Shown: positions 32,070 through 40,996, counted from the first letter of the stretch. The stretch: 64,000 nucleotides of DNA from an uncultured Porphyromonadaceae bacterium (GCA_900550395.1 URSD01000005.1:18453-82452); one strand, 5' to 3'. The notes: generated by a model from the letters alone, not told the origin. Made by a program: numbers and translations.

Positions 32070-34046
32070 TTACTTCGGCAGGATAGCCAGAGTATCCGTG
32101 CCGAGCTTGTGCTTGACCTCCGAGTGGCGTTTCACCATCGCCACGAACGGGTCGGCGTCAAAGCAGCCGCGCACGCTCACGAAGTCGTTGTCGGCGGCAT
32201 CGTCCGGAGAGTCTATGCCGAAGCCGGTGCGTGAGCGCAGCGAGTATTCCTTGGCGGCATCGTCCAGCAGCAGGTCGTTGAGAGTGGTTACGCTACGTTC
32301 CCAGCGGTGTATGATGGCGGCGACGTCATCGCGTGTGAGCTCGTCGAGCGCTTTGCCGTACCAGTCGGCGAAGTGCTCGTCGACCCATGTCCATTCCATG
32401 TCGTAATACTCTTTGTGCAGCCTCTGCCAGCGAATTTCTATTTCTTCAAGAGTTGTGACGCGCTGCTGTTCGATGTCTTCGCAGAGAGCGTCTACTTCGG
32501 ATTTCGGTGCTATGAGGCCGCACACGTCCACCCATTGTCCGCGTCCTGCCAGATGGGTGCTGCGCAGGCGACGGTGCATTTCGTCTTCGTCGGCGCACGG
32601 CGTGGTGCCCAGACGGTTGATGATGGAGTTGCCCATGAACTTGTCGATGGCAAGCGAGTAGTATTCGCGTCCGCGTCGCAGCGCCCGTGCGTCTATAGTC
32701 ATGGACTGGAACGCGAGCCGTTCGGCGGTGAGGCCTGCTGTGCGTTCCAACGCGTTGAGCAGGTCGATGGCGCCCATCATCTTGCCCACGGTGTAGGGAC
32801 TGAGGAGGTTGAAGTTGATGCAGTCGAGGCGGTGCGGGTCGCGGCGTTTGTCGCGTTTGGGCCACTTCTGCGCATCGCGTATTGTGCCGACGCTGCGCAG
32901 GTTGATGCCCGGTACGAGGAAGCTGCCGCCACGGTTCTCTATAAGATAGGAGAACGGCAGACGCGAGGTGTCGGGATGGTTGACGTGGCGTCCCATCACC
33001 AGCGAGAACGCTCCGATGCGCGCGGGCCAGAGAATGTAGGAGTCGCTCGTGGTCTTGCTGCCTCGCTCCACTACACCCTGATGGATGGGGCCGAGCTTGT
33101 ACATATGATTGCTCTGGTTGGAGCCGGAACCTGCGTTAAGGAAAGAGAACATGCCGGCTATGAGCAGGCTCGACTTGTGCATCGTCACGGTGTAGGGGCC
33201 GCCGAAAATTGCCGCCGCCTCGCCGTTCTCGCATGTGCAGTTGGCGAAGAAAAGCGAATCGTGCGCCGAGAACAGGTGGGCCAGCCGTGTGGCCTGGCCG
33301 ATGAAGCAGTGGTTGACGAGCGCGCCGTCGTCCACGCAGCTGCCGGAGGCGAATATGAATCCCTCGGCGATGACGTCGCGGCCCACGCGCACGGGGTCGG
33401 CCTCGGAGCCGGTGATGGTGCCGTTCATCAGCCGCGTGGCGCCGCTGACGGTGGCGTACGCGCCGATGTTGACATTGGTTATGGAGCCGGTGTTTACGAT
33501 GCGGGCCTTGGTGCCGATGCGTCCGCGCTGTCCGTAAAGTTTCCCTGCGTGTATCTTGATTATGGTGCAGAGGCGCTCCACCATCTTGCGGCGGTCGCGG
33601 TACATGGCTATCAGGTAAGCGGTATGCGCCGACATGTTCTCGTATATCGGCACTTCGCGGCCGCCGGTTTCGTTCAGCACCGACACTTCCGTGCCTATGC
33701 CGAAACTGCTGTCGAGAGTACATATCAGTGCATCGGCGTTCTCTATACATACGCCGTCGGCTATGTCGTAGTTGCTGATGCTGTCGGCCACGCGGCGTAT
33801 GAGTACGTCGTTTCCTACGCTGACATTGTGGAGCGTGACGTCGGTGATGGCGCTGTGGCGTTGCAGGCCTCCCGCCATGGTGAATGTGCCTTCGAAGCGT
33901 CCAAGGCGGATGTCGCCGGAAAATTCAACATTGCGGATGTAGTCGGGGCGGAAGTCGTTGTCCACACGTACGCGCGACCAGTCGGCGCAGGTGCAACCCT
34001 GTGCTTCCATCGCGCTGATCTCTTGCTGGGTAAGACTGCGAATCAT
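32070..34046 (-). CDS. DUF4954 family left-handed beta-helix protein
   Basis: A 658-residue cytoplasmic protein. Residues about 40-330 contain many hexapeptide-like turns (for example IRLGRFEGTFTMAGG, VNIGAYATVSGATRL, CVDDGALVNHCFIGQATRL), as in LbH acyltransferases and nucleotidyltransferases. The C-terminal 250 residues are helical with KFMGNSIINRL and RWQRLHKEYY. The whole matches the DUF4954 type known from Bacteroidetes; its activity is unknown, although sugar-nucleotide or acyl-transfer chemistry is plausible from the fold. It is monocistronic, with a terminator upstream. Confidence 0.85.
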   Translation of the reverse strand: MIRSLTQQEISAMEAQGCTCADWSRVRVDNDFRPDYIRNVEFSGDIRLGRFEGTFTMAGGLQRHSAITDVTLHNVSVGNDVLIRRVADSISNYDIADGVCIENADALICTLDSSFGIGTEVSVLNETGGREVPIYENMSAHTAYLIAMYRDRRKMVERLCTIIKIHAGKLYGQRGRIGTKARIVNTGSITNVNIGAYATVSGATRLMNGTITGSEADPVRVGRDVIAEGFIFASGSCVDDGALVNHCFIGQATRLAHLFSAHDSLFFANCTCENGEAAAIFGGPYTVTMHKSSLLIAGMFSFLNAGSGSNQSNHMYKLGPIHQGVVERGSKTTSDSYILWPARIGAFSLVMGRHVNHPDTSRLPFSYLIENRGGSFLVPGINLRSVGTIRDAQKWPKRDKRRDPHRLDCINFNLLSPYTVGKMMGAIDLLNALERTAGLTAERLAFQSMTIDARALRRGREYYSLAIDKFMGNSIINRLGTTPCADEDEMHRRLRSTHLAGRGQWVDVCGLIAPKSEVDALCEDIEQQRVTTLEEIEIRWQRLHKEYYDMEWTWVDEHFADWYGKALDELTRDDVAAIIHRWERSVTTLNDLLLDDAAKEYSLRSRTGFGIDSPDDAADNDFVSVRGCFDADPFVAMVKRHSEVKHKLGTDTLAILPK

Positions 34047-34080
34047 AAGGTAGTGAGCAATTGCATGTTGGTTGATGCCG

Positions 34081-34088
34081 CAAAATTA
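34081..34088 (-). promoter_or_regulatory. Promoter -7 element of the DUF4954 gene
   Basis: Minus strand TAATTTTG (TAnnTTTG) 35 bp before the start codon. The -33 box is unclear. Confidence 0.55.
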
Positions 34089-34123
34089 CAACAAAATTCG
34101 CAAATGCCCGGCATAGGAATGAA

Positions 34124-34160
34124 AAAATGCACGGGTGCAGATACTGTTCCCGTGCATTTT
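34124..34160 (-). terminator. Rho-independent terminator after M56 gene 2
   Basis: Stem AAAATGCACGGG / CCCGTGCATTTT with a minus-strand T run, 19 bp past the stop of the second M56 gene. Confidence 0.9.
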
Positions 34161-34179
34161 CAATATATACAGCTAATTT

Positions 34180-35748
34180 CTATTTCTTCAGCTTGATTTC
34201 GACAACACCGTTAGGATAGTTGGGGTCTTCCTTGCGCACAGTGATACTTTCGATTGTGTTGGGATCAATGTTTTTCATGTCGGAGCAAGGCTTGCCGTCG
34301 ACGGTGACATATGGCTTGTTTTTGTCGTCGGTGGTGTTGAGGTTGACAACTACGGTTTTGTCGGCAGGCTTTGCGGAAGATACGGTGCCATCTGCTTTCT
34401 TCATTGTTCCGTAGCCTATGACCTGAACTTCGTCGAGAGTTTTGTCGGCAGGTTTTTCGGCCGCTTTCTCTTCATTGCCTCCGCTGAGCGCGAAATGCAC
34501 GGGTAAGGAATAGGTGCATGCCACAGGTCGGCCGTTGCTGTCGCTGGCGGGAATCCATGCGGGCATATTCTCTACGACGCGTACGGCCTCGGCGTCGAGC
34601 TCCGACGATACGCCGCGAAGCACCGACACATCGCTCACGCGGCCGTCGGCTCCCACCATGAAGCGCACAACCACGCGGCCCTGCTCGTTGCGCTTCATGG
34701 CTTCGGCCGGGTACTTGATGTTGGTGGCGATATAGCGGTAAAGTTCACTCTCGCCGCCCGGATATTGCGGCAGCTTTTCGGGTTTTGCTTGCCCGGATGC
34801 GGAAATGTTTGTAACTTTGCCCTTAGTTTCAGGCATGGCGAGGACTGAGGCGCTTTCTGCCTCAATGCTGCCGATTGCCGAAGCTACAGTGGGCGCACTT
34901 GTCGCCGCTGTCGCCAGCATGAGAGCCGGCGCGAGTGCCAGCACGCGCAGACGGCGCGCGGCACGGTTGGTTTGTTTGTTCATCATAGTGATACGTTTAT
35001 AAATATTGCTGTGATTCAGGCTGTTGGCGAGCGACTCCAATCTCACGCCGGCAGCCTTTTCTATTAACAGTTTCTGATACTCCGCGGCGTCGAAGCCACG
35101 GCGCAACACGGCCTCGTCGGCCTGGTTCTCGTGGACGGTGCGCAGTTCGTGGCGCATGAGCCACGCGGCCGGGTTGTACCACATCAGGATACATGCGGCC
35201 TGTGCCAGTATCAGGTCTATCCAGTGATGTTCCTGCATATGGGCGCTTTCGTGTGCGGTCACTATGTCGGCATTGTACTGCATGTCGTTCTTACCCAGCA
35301 CTATGTAGTGCATGAAGCTGAACGGTACGGAGCAGTTTTCCAGCACGATGGTCGTGACGCCCTCGTGGCGTGTCCGCTTGCCCATGCGCACAATCAGGGC
35401 GAGCCGGACGACAGAAAGAAGGGTGAGTGCGGCGACGACGGCCATGCCTGCGAGAAATATCGCGGGTAATATCCGCACGAACCATTGGGCTGGCGCGGGA
35501 GCAGCCTCAACAGCTGCCTGCGGCATGTCGAATGTGGCGATGACGGCAGATACCGACAGCGGCTGATGCAGCATCTCGGGCCATAGGGAGGACAGCGCAA
35601 CGCCGGCGAAGCTCGCAAGATATATGGTAAGGAGTGCCGCGCGGTTCAGTCCCGGCTGTTTCTCTCCGCTGAGCAACATACGGTATGTAGCGTAGCCGAA
35701 CAGGAGAAACACGCTGCTGTAAAGCGAATAGGAAAGGAGTGCGCCCAT
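34180..35748 (-). CDS. M56-family (BlaR1-like) sensor 2 with TonB-C and SusC-plug-like tail
   Basis: A 522-residue protein. Four membrane helices, HESAH (HExxH) near residue 165 and ELRTVHENQADEAVL form the M56 protease. After the last helix (residue about 290) there is a TonB C-terminal domain (QYPGGESELYRYIATNIKYP, VVVRFMVGADGRVSDVSV). It is followed by VQVIGYGTMKKADGTVSS and VDGKPCSDMKNIDPNTIESI, which closely copy the TonB-box and plug signatures of SusC/RagA receptors. It should cleave BlaI 2, encoded 3 bp upstream. The signal may be coupled to TonB or receptor partners (inference). Confidence 0.9.
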   Translation of the reverse strand: MGALLSYSLYSSVFLLFGYATYRMLLSGEKQPGLNRAALLTIYLASFAGVALSSLWPEMLHQPLSVSAVIATFDMPQAAVEAAPAPAQWFVRILPAIFLAGMAVVAALTLLSVVRLALIVRMGKRTRHEGVTTIVLENCSVPFSFMHYIVLGKNDMQYNADIVTAHESAHMQEHHWIDLILAQAACILMWYNPAAWLMRHELRTVHENQADEAVLRRGFDAAEYQKLLIEKAAGVRLESLANSLNHSNIYKRITMMNKQTNRAARRLRVLALAPALMLATAATSAPTVASAIGSIEAESASVLAMPETKGKVTNISASGQAKPEKLPQYPGGESELYRYIATNIKYPAEAMKRNEQGRVVVRFMVGADGRVSDVSVLRGVSSELDAEAVRVVENMPAWIPASDSNGRPVACTYSLPVHFALSGGNEEKAAEKPADKTLDEVQVIGYGTMKKADGTVSSAKPADKTVVVNLNTTDDKNKPYVTVDGKPCSDMKNIDPNTIESITVRKEDPNYPNGVVEIKLKK

Positions 35749-35751
35749 GGT

Positions 35752-36126
35752 TCAGGAATTTCGTCTTTTTTCAATCATCTTAATTATCTCGCGCAACTCG
35801 TCGACCGACACTTTTTCTTCCTCTACGAGTGCCGATACCGCTGAGGCGTAGCTGTTGTTGAAGTAGCTTTTGACAACTTGTGCCAAAGAGCGATCGCGGA
35901 AATCTTCGGGACGGGCGGTGGCATGGTAGCGGTAGCCGGGTCCTACGGCTTCATGTCCTACGAATCCTTTTTCTTCCAGAATGCGCACTGTAGTCGACAC
36001 CGTGTTGACATGTGGACGCGGATCGGGGTAGTGGGTGAGCATTTCCCGAACGCTCAGGGGACCGTACTGCCACAGCATTCCCATTATCTCCTGTTCCTTT
36101 TCTGTAAGTTTATTGTGTTTTGCCAT
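35752..36126 (-). CDS. BlaI/MecI/CopY-family repressor 2
   Basis: A 124-residue paralogue of the repressor at 31015-31386, with LTEKEQEIMGMLWQYGPLSV and NTVSTTVRILEEKGFVGHE in the winged helix and VDELREIIKMIEKRR at the end. The recognition region HVNTVSTTVRILEEKG is close to HFNTVSTVVRRLEAKG of repressor 1. This fits their operators, which share the same half-sites. The operator overlaps the start codon boundary, as in pair 1. It is first in an operon with the M56 sensor 2. Confidence 0.93.
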   Translation of the reverse strand: MAKHNKLTEKEQEIMGMLWQYGPLSVREMLTHYPDPRPHVNTVSTTVRILEEKGFVGHEAVGPGYRYHATARPEDFRDRSLAQVVKSYFNNSYASAVSALVEEEKVSVDELREIIKMIEKRRNS

Positions 36127-36142
36127 AACTAATCTTTTAGTT
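36127..36142. promoter_or_regulatory. BlaI-type operator 4 (O4)
   Basis: AACTAATCTTTTAGTT: half-sites AACTA/TAGTT as in O1-O3 with a different 6-nt spacer. It directly abuts the start codon of repressor 2. Confidence 0.85.
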
Positions 36143-36149
36143 GATGTGG

Positions 36150-36181
36150 CAAAGGTATAACTAAAAAATTAGTTACGCAAA
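36150..36181 (-). promoter_or_regulatory. Promoter of BlaI/M56 operon 2
   Basis: Minus strand TTTG (36178-36181), 20-nt spacer, TACCTTTG (36150-36157), with operator O5 inside the spacer. The architecture is the same as that of operon 1. Confidence 0.87.
36159..36174. promoter_or_regulatory. BlaI-type operator 5 (O5)
   Basis: AACTAAAAAATTAGTT, half-sites AACTA/TAGTT, located between -33 and -7 of the repressor 2 promoter and 32 bp from O4. Confidence 0.86.
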
Positions 36182-36229
36182 TTTTTGTGAAAAAAAATAT
36201 CGTTTGACCGTTGATTGCAAAATCTTGTG

Positions 36230-36237
36230 TATCTTTG
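36230..36237 (+). promoter_or_regulatory. Promoter -7 element of the nrnA-like gene
   Basis: TATCTTTG on the plus strand, 16 bp before the start codon. A TTTG lies 23 nt upstream, a longer spacing than usual. Confidence 0.55.
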
Positions 36238-36253
36238 TCGAATAATTGGAACG

Positions 36254-37291
36254 ATGATAAATCGAATAATTAAAGAAGAAAATGTGCGCAGGCTGCACCG
36301 CCTGCTTGCCGATGCCCGCAAAGTGGCTATCATCTGCCATGTCGGCCCGGATGGCGATGCCGTGGGTTCGTCGCTCGCCTTGGCTCATGTGCTCGGTACA
36401 CTGGGCAAGGAGGCCCGCTGTATAATCCCTGACGCCACCTCGGCGTTGCTGATGCGTCTGCCCGAGGCAAAGGAACTGGTCGATGCCTGCCGGCATGCCG
36501 ATTTCGCACGTACTCTCCTTCTGGATGCCGACCTGATATTCTGCCTTGACTTCAACGAGCCGCGGCGTGTCGACCGCATGGCCGATACTCTGCTGGCTGC
36601 CAAGGCGCCGAAGGTGATGATCGACCACCATGAGAATCCTGCCGATTTCGCCACTGTGGCCATATCGCATCCTGAGATGGCTGCTACGTGCTATCTGCTG
36701 TTCCGTGTGCTCTGCCGCCTGGAACTGCTTCCTTATATTGATGCTACGGCGGCGACACAGCTCCTCGCCGGCATCATGACCGACACCGGCGGTTTCTCCT
36801 ACAACTGCGACGACCCTGAACTATATGAGGTCGTGGCCGAACTGATGCGCCACGGAGCCGACCGTCCGTTTCTTCAGAAACTGCTTTTCAACACCGTTTC
36901 CGAAAATGCCATGCGTCTGAACGCGTACGCAGTAGATAAAAAAATGGAGGTGTATCCCGACATGGGCGCCGCGCTGATAACCCTCAGCCGTGCCGAGCTT
37001 AATCGCTATCACTATTGTAAGGGCGATACCGAAAGCCTCGTGAACCGGCCGCTTGCCATTCCGGGCGTCATTTACTCGTGCTTCATGCGCGAGGAAGAGC
37101 ATTACATCAAGGTGTCGATGCGCAGTCAGGGCGATTTCCCCGTGAATGAAATATGTGCCGGACATTTCAGCGGAGGCGGACACATCAATGCCGCCGGCGG
37201 TGAATACCACGGCACTCTTGAGGAAGCCGCCGAGGCTTTCCGCAAACTTATGACTGACAACAAGAACAAATACATCAAGCACAATGCATAA
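36254..37291 (+). CDS. DHH/DHHA1 phosphoesterase, NrnA-like (oligoribonuclease / pAp phosphatase)
   Basis: A 345-residue cytoplasmic protein. The DHH part has CHVGPDGDAVGSSLAL (metal-binding HxDxD type), CLDFNEPRRVDR, MIDHHENP (DHH) and MTDTGGFSYN. The DHHA1 part ends in GHFSGGGHINAAGG (substrate-binding GGGH). Such enzymes degrade nano-RNA or dephosphorylate pAp. The start MINRIIKEENV is chosen because it follows the -7 box by a suitable distance. The frame overlaps the DUF4827 gene by 8 bp, so the two are cotranscribed. Confidence 0.92.
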   Translation: MINRIIKEENVRRLHRLLADARKVAIICHVGPDGDAVGSSLALAHVLGTLGKEARCIIPDATSALLMRLPEAKELVDACRHADFARTLLLDADLIFCLDFNEPRRVDRMADTLLAAKAPKVMIDHHENPADFATVAISHPEMAATCYLLFRVLCRLELLPYIDATAATQLLAGIMTDTGGFSYNCDDPELYEVVAELMRHGADRPFLQKLLFNTVSENAMRLNAYAVDKKMEVYPDMGAALITLSRAELNRYHYCKGDTESLVNRPLAIPGVIYSCFMREEEHYIKVSMRSQGDFPVNEICAGHFSGGGHINAAGGEYHGTLEEAAEAFRKLMTDNKNKYIKHNA

Positions 37292-37862
37292 ATCACTCCG
37301 AAACATAGCGCTTGCCGCGATTGCCCTTGCCGGCGCGTCGCTTGCCTCGTCGTGCGAGGATTCCAAAAGCTATGCCGAGCTTCTTGACGACGAGAACCAC
37401 TATGTGAACATGTATCTCGCCAACCAGCGTGTAGAGCCGAAGATTCCGGCCGACACCGTGTTCGAGACCGGTCCCAATGCTCCTTACTATCGTCTTGACG
37501 AGGACGGCAACCTCTACATGCAGGTGCTCGACGCGGGTACAAAGGATAATAAGGTGAAAGACGATGAGCTGATATATTTCCGCTTCACCCGCTTCTCGCT
37601 TTATGGCTATAAGGGCGGCGTGCTCACCGGTGGCGTAGGCAACGAAAATGATCTCAGTTTCAACAATACGTCATTCCGCTACGGCAACTATCAGCTCACC
37701 AGCTCCAGTCAGTGGGGAGCCGGCATACAGTATCCGCTGTCGCTGCTCCCGGTGGACTGCGAGGTGAACATCATCATCAAGTCGCAGTACGGACTGACCA
37801 ACGAGATTGCAGAGGTCGTGCCCTATATGTATCACATCCGTTATTATCGTCCGAAGATATGA
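37284..37862 (+). CDS. DUF4827 family lipoprotein
   Basis: A 192-residue lipoprotein with lipobox (ASSC, Cys24). The mature protein has the DUF4827/FKBP-like arrangement seen in Bacteroidetes: SYAELLDDENHYVNMYLANQ, then PYYRLDEDGNLYMQV and FTRFSLYGY. It ends in VPYMYHIRYYRPKI. It may fold like a peptidyl-prolyl isomerase but lacks obvious catalytic support, and its function is unknown. It overlaps the gene on each side (8 bp upstream, 4 bp ATGA downstream), so the three genes form an operon. Confidence 0.85.
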   Translation: MHKSLRNIALAAIALAGASLASSCEDSKSYAELLDDENHYVNMYLANQRVEPKIPADTVFETGPNAPYYRLDEDGNLYMQVLDAGTKDNKVKDDELIYFRFTRFSLYGYKGGVLTGGVGNENDLSFNNTSFRYGNYQLTSSSQWGAGIQYPLSLLPVDCEVNIIIKSQYGLTNEIAEVVPYMYHIRYYRPKI

Positions 37863-39244
37863 CACTCATCAAATCAATTTCAGGTATCCGCGGCACAATC
37901 GGCGGCCGTCCCGGCGACGCCCTTACCGCGCAGGACATTGTGCGCTTCACCGCAGCATATGCGGCATTCATAGAAAAGAACACCACGCGCACGTCGCGTC
38001 TCATCGTGGTGGGTCGCGACGCCCGCCTCAGCGGCGACATGGTGGCCCGTCTCGTCACTGGCACACTCATGAGCATGGGCTTCGACGTGGTGAACATAGG
38101 CCTTGCGTCCACGCCTACAACCGAACTCGCAGTGACGATGGAAGGCGCCTGTGGCGGTATCATACTGACTGCGTCGCACAATCCGCGCCAGTGGAACGCC
38201 CTTAAGCTTCTCAATGAGCGCGGCGAATTCCTTAACGACGCCGAGGGCCGCGAAGTGCTCCGCATCGCCGATGCCGGCGAATACACTTATGCAGAGATTG
38301 ACGGCATAGGCCACGAGTACGTGAACAATACCTACAACCGCCGCCACATCGACGCCGTACTGGCTCTTCCCGCCGTGGATGTCGAGGCTATACGGCGCGC
38401 AGGATTCCGTGTCGCTGTAGATGCGGTGAACAGCGTCGGCGGTACGGTGATTCCACAGCTGCTCCGTGCGCTGGGCGTTTCGGAAGTGGTGGAGCTCAAC
38501 TGCGAGCCAAACGGAAAATTCGCACATACTCCCGAGCCTATTCCCGAAAACCTCACAGGCATCTCCGACCTGATGCGCGGAGGCGTGGCCGACGTGGGCT
38601 TTGTTGTCGATCCCGATGTGGACCGTCTTGCCATCGTGCAGGAGAACGGCGAGATGTTCGGCGAAGAATATACTCTTGTCAGCGTGGCTGACTATGTGCT
38701 GGGACTGACACCCGGTGCGACGGTCAGCAACCTTAGCTCGTCGCGCGCGCTGCGCGACGTCACCCATGCCCACGGCTGCCGCTACGAGGCCGCCGCCGTT
38801 GGTGAGGTGAATGTAACCACCAAGATGAAGGAGATCGGCGCCGTGATCGGCGGCGAGGGCAATGGCGGAGTCATCTATCCCGAACTGCACTATGGCCGTG
38901 ACGCTCTGGTGGGCGTGGCCTTGTTCCTCACGCTGCTTGCCAAGTCCGGCAAGAAAGTGAGCGAGCTGCGCGCCACCTATCCTCCGTACTCCATCTATAA
39001 GACGAAAGTGTCGCTCGCTCCCACGCTCTACATCGACGCGCTGCTCGATGCCGTGAAGAAACGCTTTGCAGGCGAGGAGATTACCGATATCGACGGCGTC
39101 AAGATTGATTTCGCCGACTCATGGGTGCATCTGCGTCGCAGCAACACTGAGCCCATCATCCGCGTCTACGCCGAAGCCGCCACTCCCGAGGCCGCACAGA
39201 CGCTCGGCGAGGATGTAAAAGCCATCATCACCGGCATGCTCTGA
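37859..39244 (+). CDS. glmM: Phosphoglucosamine mutase-type phosphohexomutase
   Basis: A 461-residue alpha-D-phosphohexomutase. The N-terminus is MTLIKSISGIRGTIGG, the catalytic phosphoserine loop TASHNPRQWN lies near residue 100, the metal-binding loop DPDVDRL near residue 255, the sugar-binding GEGNGG near residue 340, and the phosphate-binding RRSNTEPIIRVY near residue 430. In Bacteroidetes this type is taken as GlmM, making GlcN-1-P for UDP-GlcNAc; phosphomannomutase activity cannot be excluded. The start is the ATG overlapping the upstream stop (ATGA). Confidence 0.92.
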   Translation: MTLIKSISGIRGTIGGRPGDALTAQDIVRFTAAYAAFIEKNTTRTSRLIVVGRDARLSGDMVARLVTGTLMSMGFDVVNIGLASTPTTELAVTMEGACGGIILTASHNPRQWNALKLLNERGEFLNDAEGREVLRIADAGEYTYAEIDGIGHEYVNNTYNRRHIDAVLALPAVDVEAIRRAGFRVAVDAVNSVGGTVIPQLLRALGVSEVVELNCEPNGKFAHTPEPIPENLTGISDLMRGGVADVGFVVDPDVDRLAIVQENGEMFGEEYTLVSVADYVLGLTPGATVSNLSSSRALRDVTHAHGCRYEAAAVGEVNVTTKMKEIGAVIGGEGNGGVIYPELHYGRDALVGVALFLTLLAKSGKKVSELRATYPPYSIYKTKVSLAPTLYIDALLDAVKKRFAGEEITDIDGVKIDFADSWVHLRRSNTEPIIRVYAEAATPEAAQTLGEDVKAIITGML

Positions 39245-39267
39245 TGTAAACGAAAAGATACATTGAT

Positions 39268-39297
39268 GCGGCGAGGCTCCGGACGGGGCCTCGCCGC
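39268..39297. terminator. Hairpin between converging genes
   Basis: GCGGCGAGGC / GCCTCGCCGC with a 10-nt loop between glmM and the convergent DUF4491 gene. There is no good T run, so termination is only probable. Confidence 0.55.
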
Positions 39298-39311
39298 TGG
39301 CGTTTAGTCGT

Positions 39312-39623
39312 TCAATAGTCGGTGCGGCGCGGATTGCGGGGAAACCATCCCTTGCGTACTCGCTGGCGCTGCTCGAAGACCTCGAGGATGCTCCAGAATG
39401 ACGAAAAGGCCGTGACGCCAAGCAGAGAGGACCAGAACACATCGGCCACGATTATGGATGCGCCGAGCATCACGATGCCCAGCAGCAGGAACACCCACCA
39501 GCATCGTACGCCGAAATAATATTCGCCTTTGATTACTATGGGGTGAAACAGACCTATTATGAGGAAAGTGCATGCTCCGATGGCTATGCCGAGCAGATTA
39601 TGGCTTTGCAGGAATTCTATCAT
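39312..39623 (-). CDS. DUF4491 family small membrane protein
   Basis: A 103-residue protein with three membrane helices. IGLFHPIVIKGEYYFGVRCWW is the DUF4491 hallmark, and the ending RKGWFPRNPRRTDY is basic. Function is unknown. It follows the DUF2851 gene by 10 bp on the minus strand, so the two are probably cotranscribed. Confidence 0.85.
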   Translation of the reverse strand: MIEFLQSHNLLGIAIGACTFLIIGLFHPIVIKGEYYFGVRCWWVFLLLGIVMLGASIIVADVFWSSLLGVTAFSSFWSILEVFEQRQRVRKGWFPRNPRRTDY

Positions 39624-39633
39624 GTCGTATGTG

Positions 39634-40938
39634 TTAGGCGGGAGTGTATTTCGCTTTATGGCATAGGAACTGATGTCCCAGGCGGCAGTACAGGCATTTG
39701 CGGGTCTCGCAGTAGTTGCGGCGCAGGTGTATCACGGCTTGCGATGTGAACGCGTCGGTGCAGTGTACGCCCGCGCCCTCGAAGAGGCGCGTGATGGTGT
39801 TCTGCTCGGCCGGAATTTGTTCCAGAAGGGTTACGGCGAGGCTTTGCAGGCGTTCGTCGCCGAAGAATGTGCCGTAGGCATGCAGCAGCGGGACTATGGC
39901 GTTGATTACCAGTATGTCGATGCTCTGCTTGCTGAAGGCGCGCGACGGAGCCGACCCCGATGGCGCGCCGAAGTGGTAGCGGCGCACCCAGTAGTAGGGC
40001 AGTGTTATGTCGAAGAGGGCCCTCGCCTCGTCAAGGGTTGAGACGCTGCATGCACGTGAGGCGATGGTGAAGCCTTCTGTCACCATCGCCGCGAGTGCCG
40101 CTATGCGCCGGTGCGGAAAATTGTGCGGACGTGTGCGCGACATCCGCCACACCACGCCGTCCGGCGGCGTGAGGTTGAATTTGTGGCGCAGGAATGTGTA
40201 TTCGCGGCGCATTATCCGCACGTATGTGTCTTCCTCGTCCCCGGTTTCCGGCGCGTCGGGCAGGAGGCCGGCAAGTCCGAACAGAAGCCCTTCCACGGCG
40301 CCCGGGTCGTCGCGGTGCTTCAGCAGAGTGCGCAGCGGTACGCCCAGCGCGAGCTGCTCGAATGCCTGACCGTTGAGTCCGAAGCCCAACGCTCTGGCAA
40401 GCGTGACGTAGAATGCCTCGGTCCAGTTGCCGTCGAGACGCTTTACGAGCGCCGTTATGCGGTCCGACTTCTCGTACAGTCGTTCAAAGGCCATCGCCGT
40501 GATGCAGTCGGTGATGTAGATGCGCGGCGCTTCTTTCAGCTCGTTGTAGCATGCGAGGCGGTCGGTGGGCGAGTCGACCATATTCACGTAGCGATTATGG
40601 AAATCGGGAGCGCAACGCATCACCATCTGCGGCAGCGTGCGACCGTTGGCAACCGTTATGCGGCAGTCCTCGGCGCCGACCACATGCAGGATGACCGACG
40701 AGTAGGCCGGATCGTCGTCGTGTCCGTGGCGGTGCCAGTCGGAAGCCCGCAGATGCATCTCCACATTGCCGCACCACATGCGTTCCCCTATGCGCACCTT
40801 CGCGTTGAAGAAGTCGGGCCCGGCATCATGGTTGAGCTGTCCGGGGTCGACAATTTCCACGCGCTCGCCGTCGGTAGTTACCATATCGGCCTGCAACACG
40901 AGGCGGTGTTGCCACACATAGTGCATCAGTCGCTCCAT
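39634..40938 (-). CDS. DUF2851 family protein
   Basis: A 434-residue cytoplasmic protein. LNHDAGPDFFNAKVRIGERMWCG and GNVEMHLRASDWHRHGHDDDPAY are the conserved DUF2851 blocks, rich in Asp, Glu and His, suggestive of a metal-dependent nuclease-like site (PD-(D/E)xK-like order D, E, K is visible only loosely). The C-terminus has a Cys cluster, CETRKCLYCRLGHQFLC, that may bind zinc. The start is the ATG of MERLMHYVWQ; a TTG three codons upstream is an alternative. Function is not known. Confidence 0.85.
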   Translation of the reverse strand: MERLMHYVWQHRLVLQADMVTTDGERVEIVDPGQLNHDAGPDFFNAKVRIGERMWCGNVEMHLRASDWHRHGHDDDPAYSSVILHVVGAEDCRITVANGRTLPQMVMRCAPDFHNRYVNMVDSPTDRLACYNELKEAPRIYITDCITAMAFERLYEKSDRITALVKRLDGNWTEAFYVTLARALGFGLNGQAFEQLALGVPLRTLLKHRDDPGAVEGLLFGLAGLLPDAPETGDEEDTYVRIMRREYTFLRHKFNLTPPDGVVWRMSRTRPHNFPHRRIAALAAMVTEGFTIASRACSVSTLDEARALFDITLPYYWVRRYHFGAPSGSAPSRAFSKQSIDILVINAIVPLLHAYGTFFGDERLQSLAVTLLEQIPAEQNTITRLFEGAGVHCTDAFTSQAVIHLRRNYCETRKCLYCRLGHQFLCHKAKYTPA

Positions 40939-40996
40939 TTGCGTCAAAATTAATTTATTTTGATGTGTTAAGCAAATTTTGCGACGGAAAAAGTAT

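Noticed and set aside
32307..34196. A 629-codon open frame antisense to the DUF4954 gene
   Set aside because: The minus-strand protein shows regular hexapeptide repeats with its own promoter; the plus-strand frame shows none and would run across the terminator of the next gene.
29571..36126. Beta-lactam resistance regulation by the BlaI/M56 pairs
   Set aside because: The sensors lack a penicillin-binding domain and no beta-lactamase gene is nearby; the BlaR1 resemblance is limited to the protease module.
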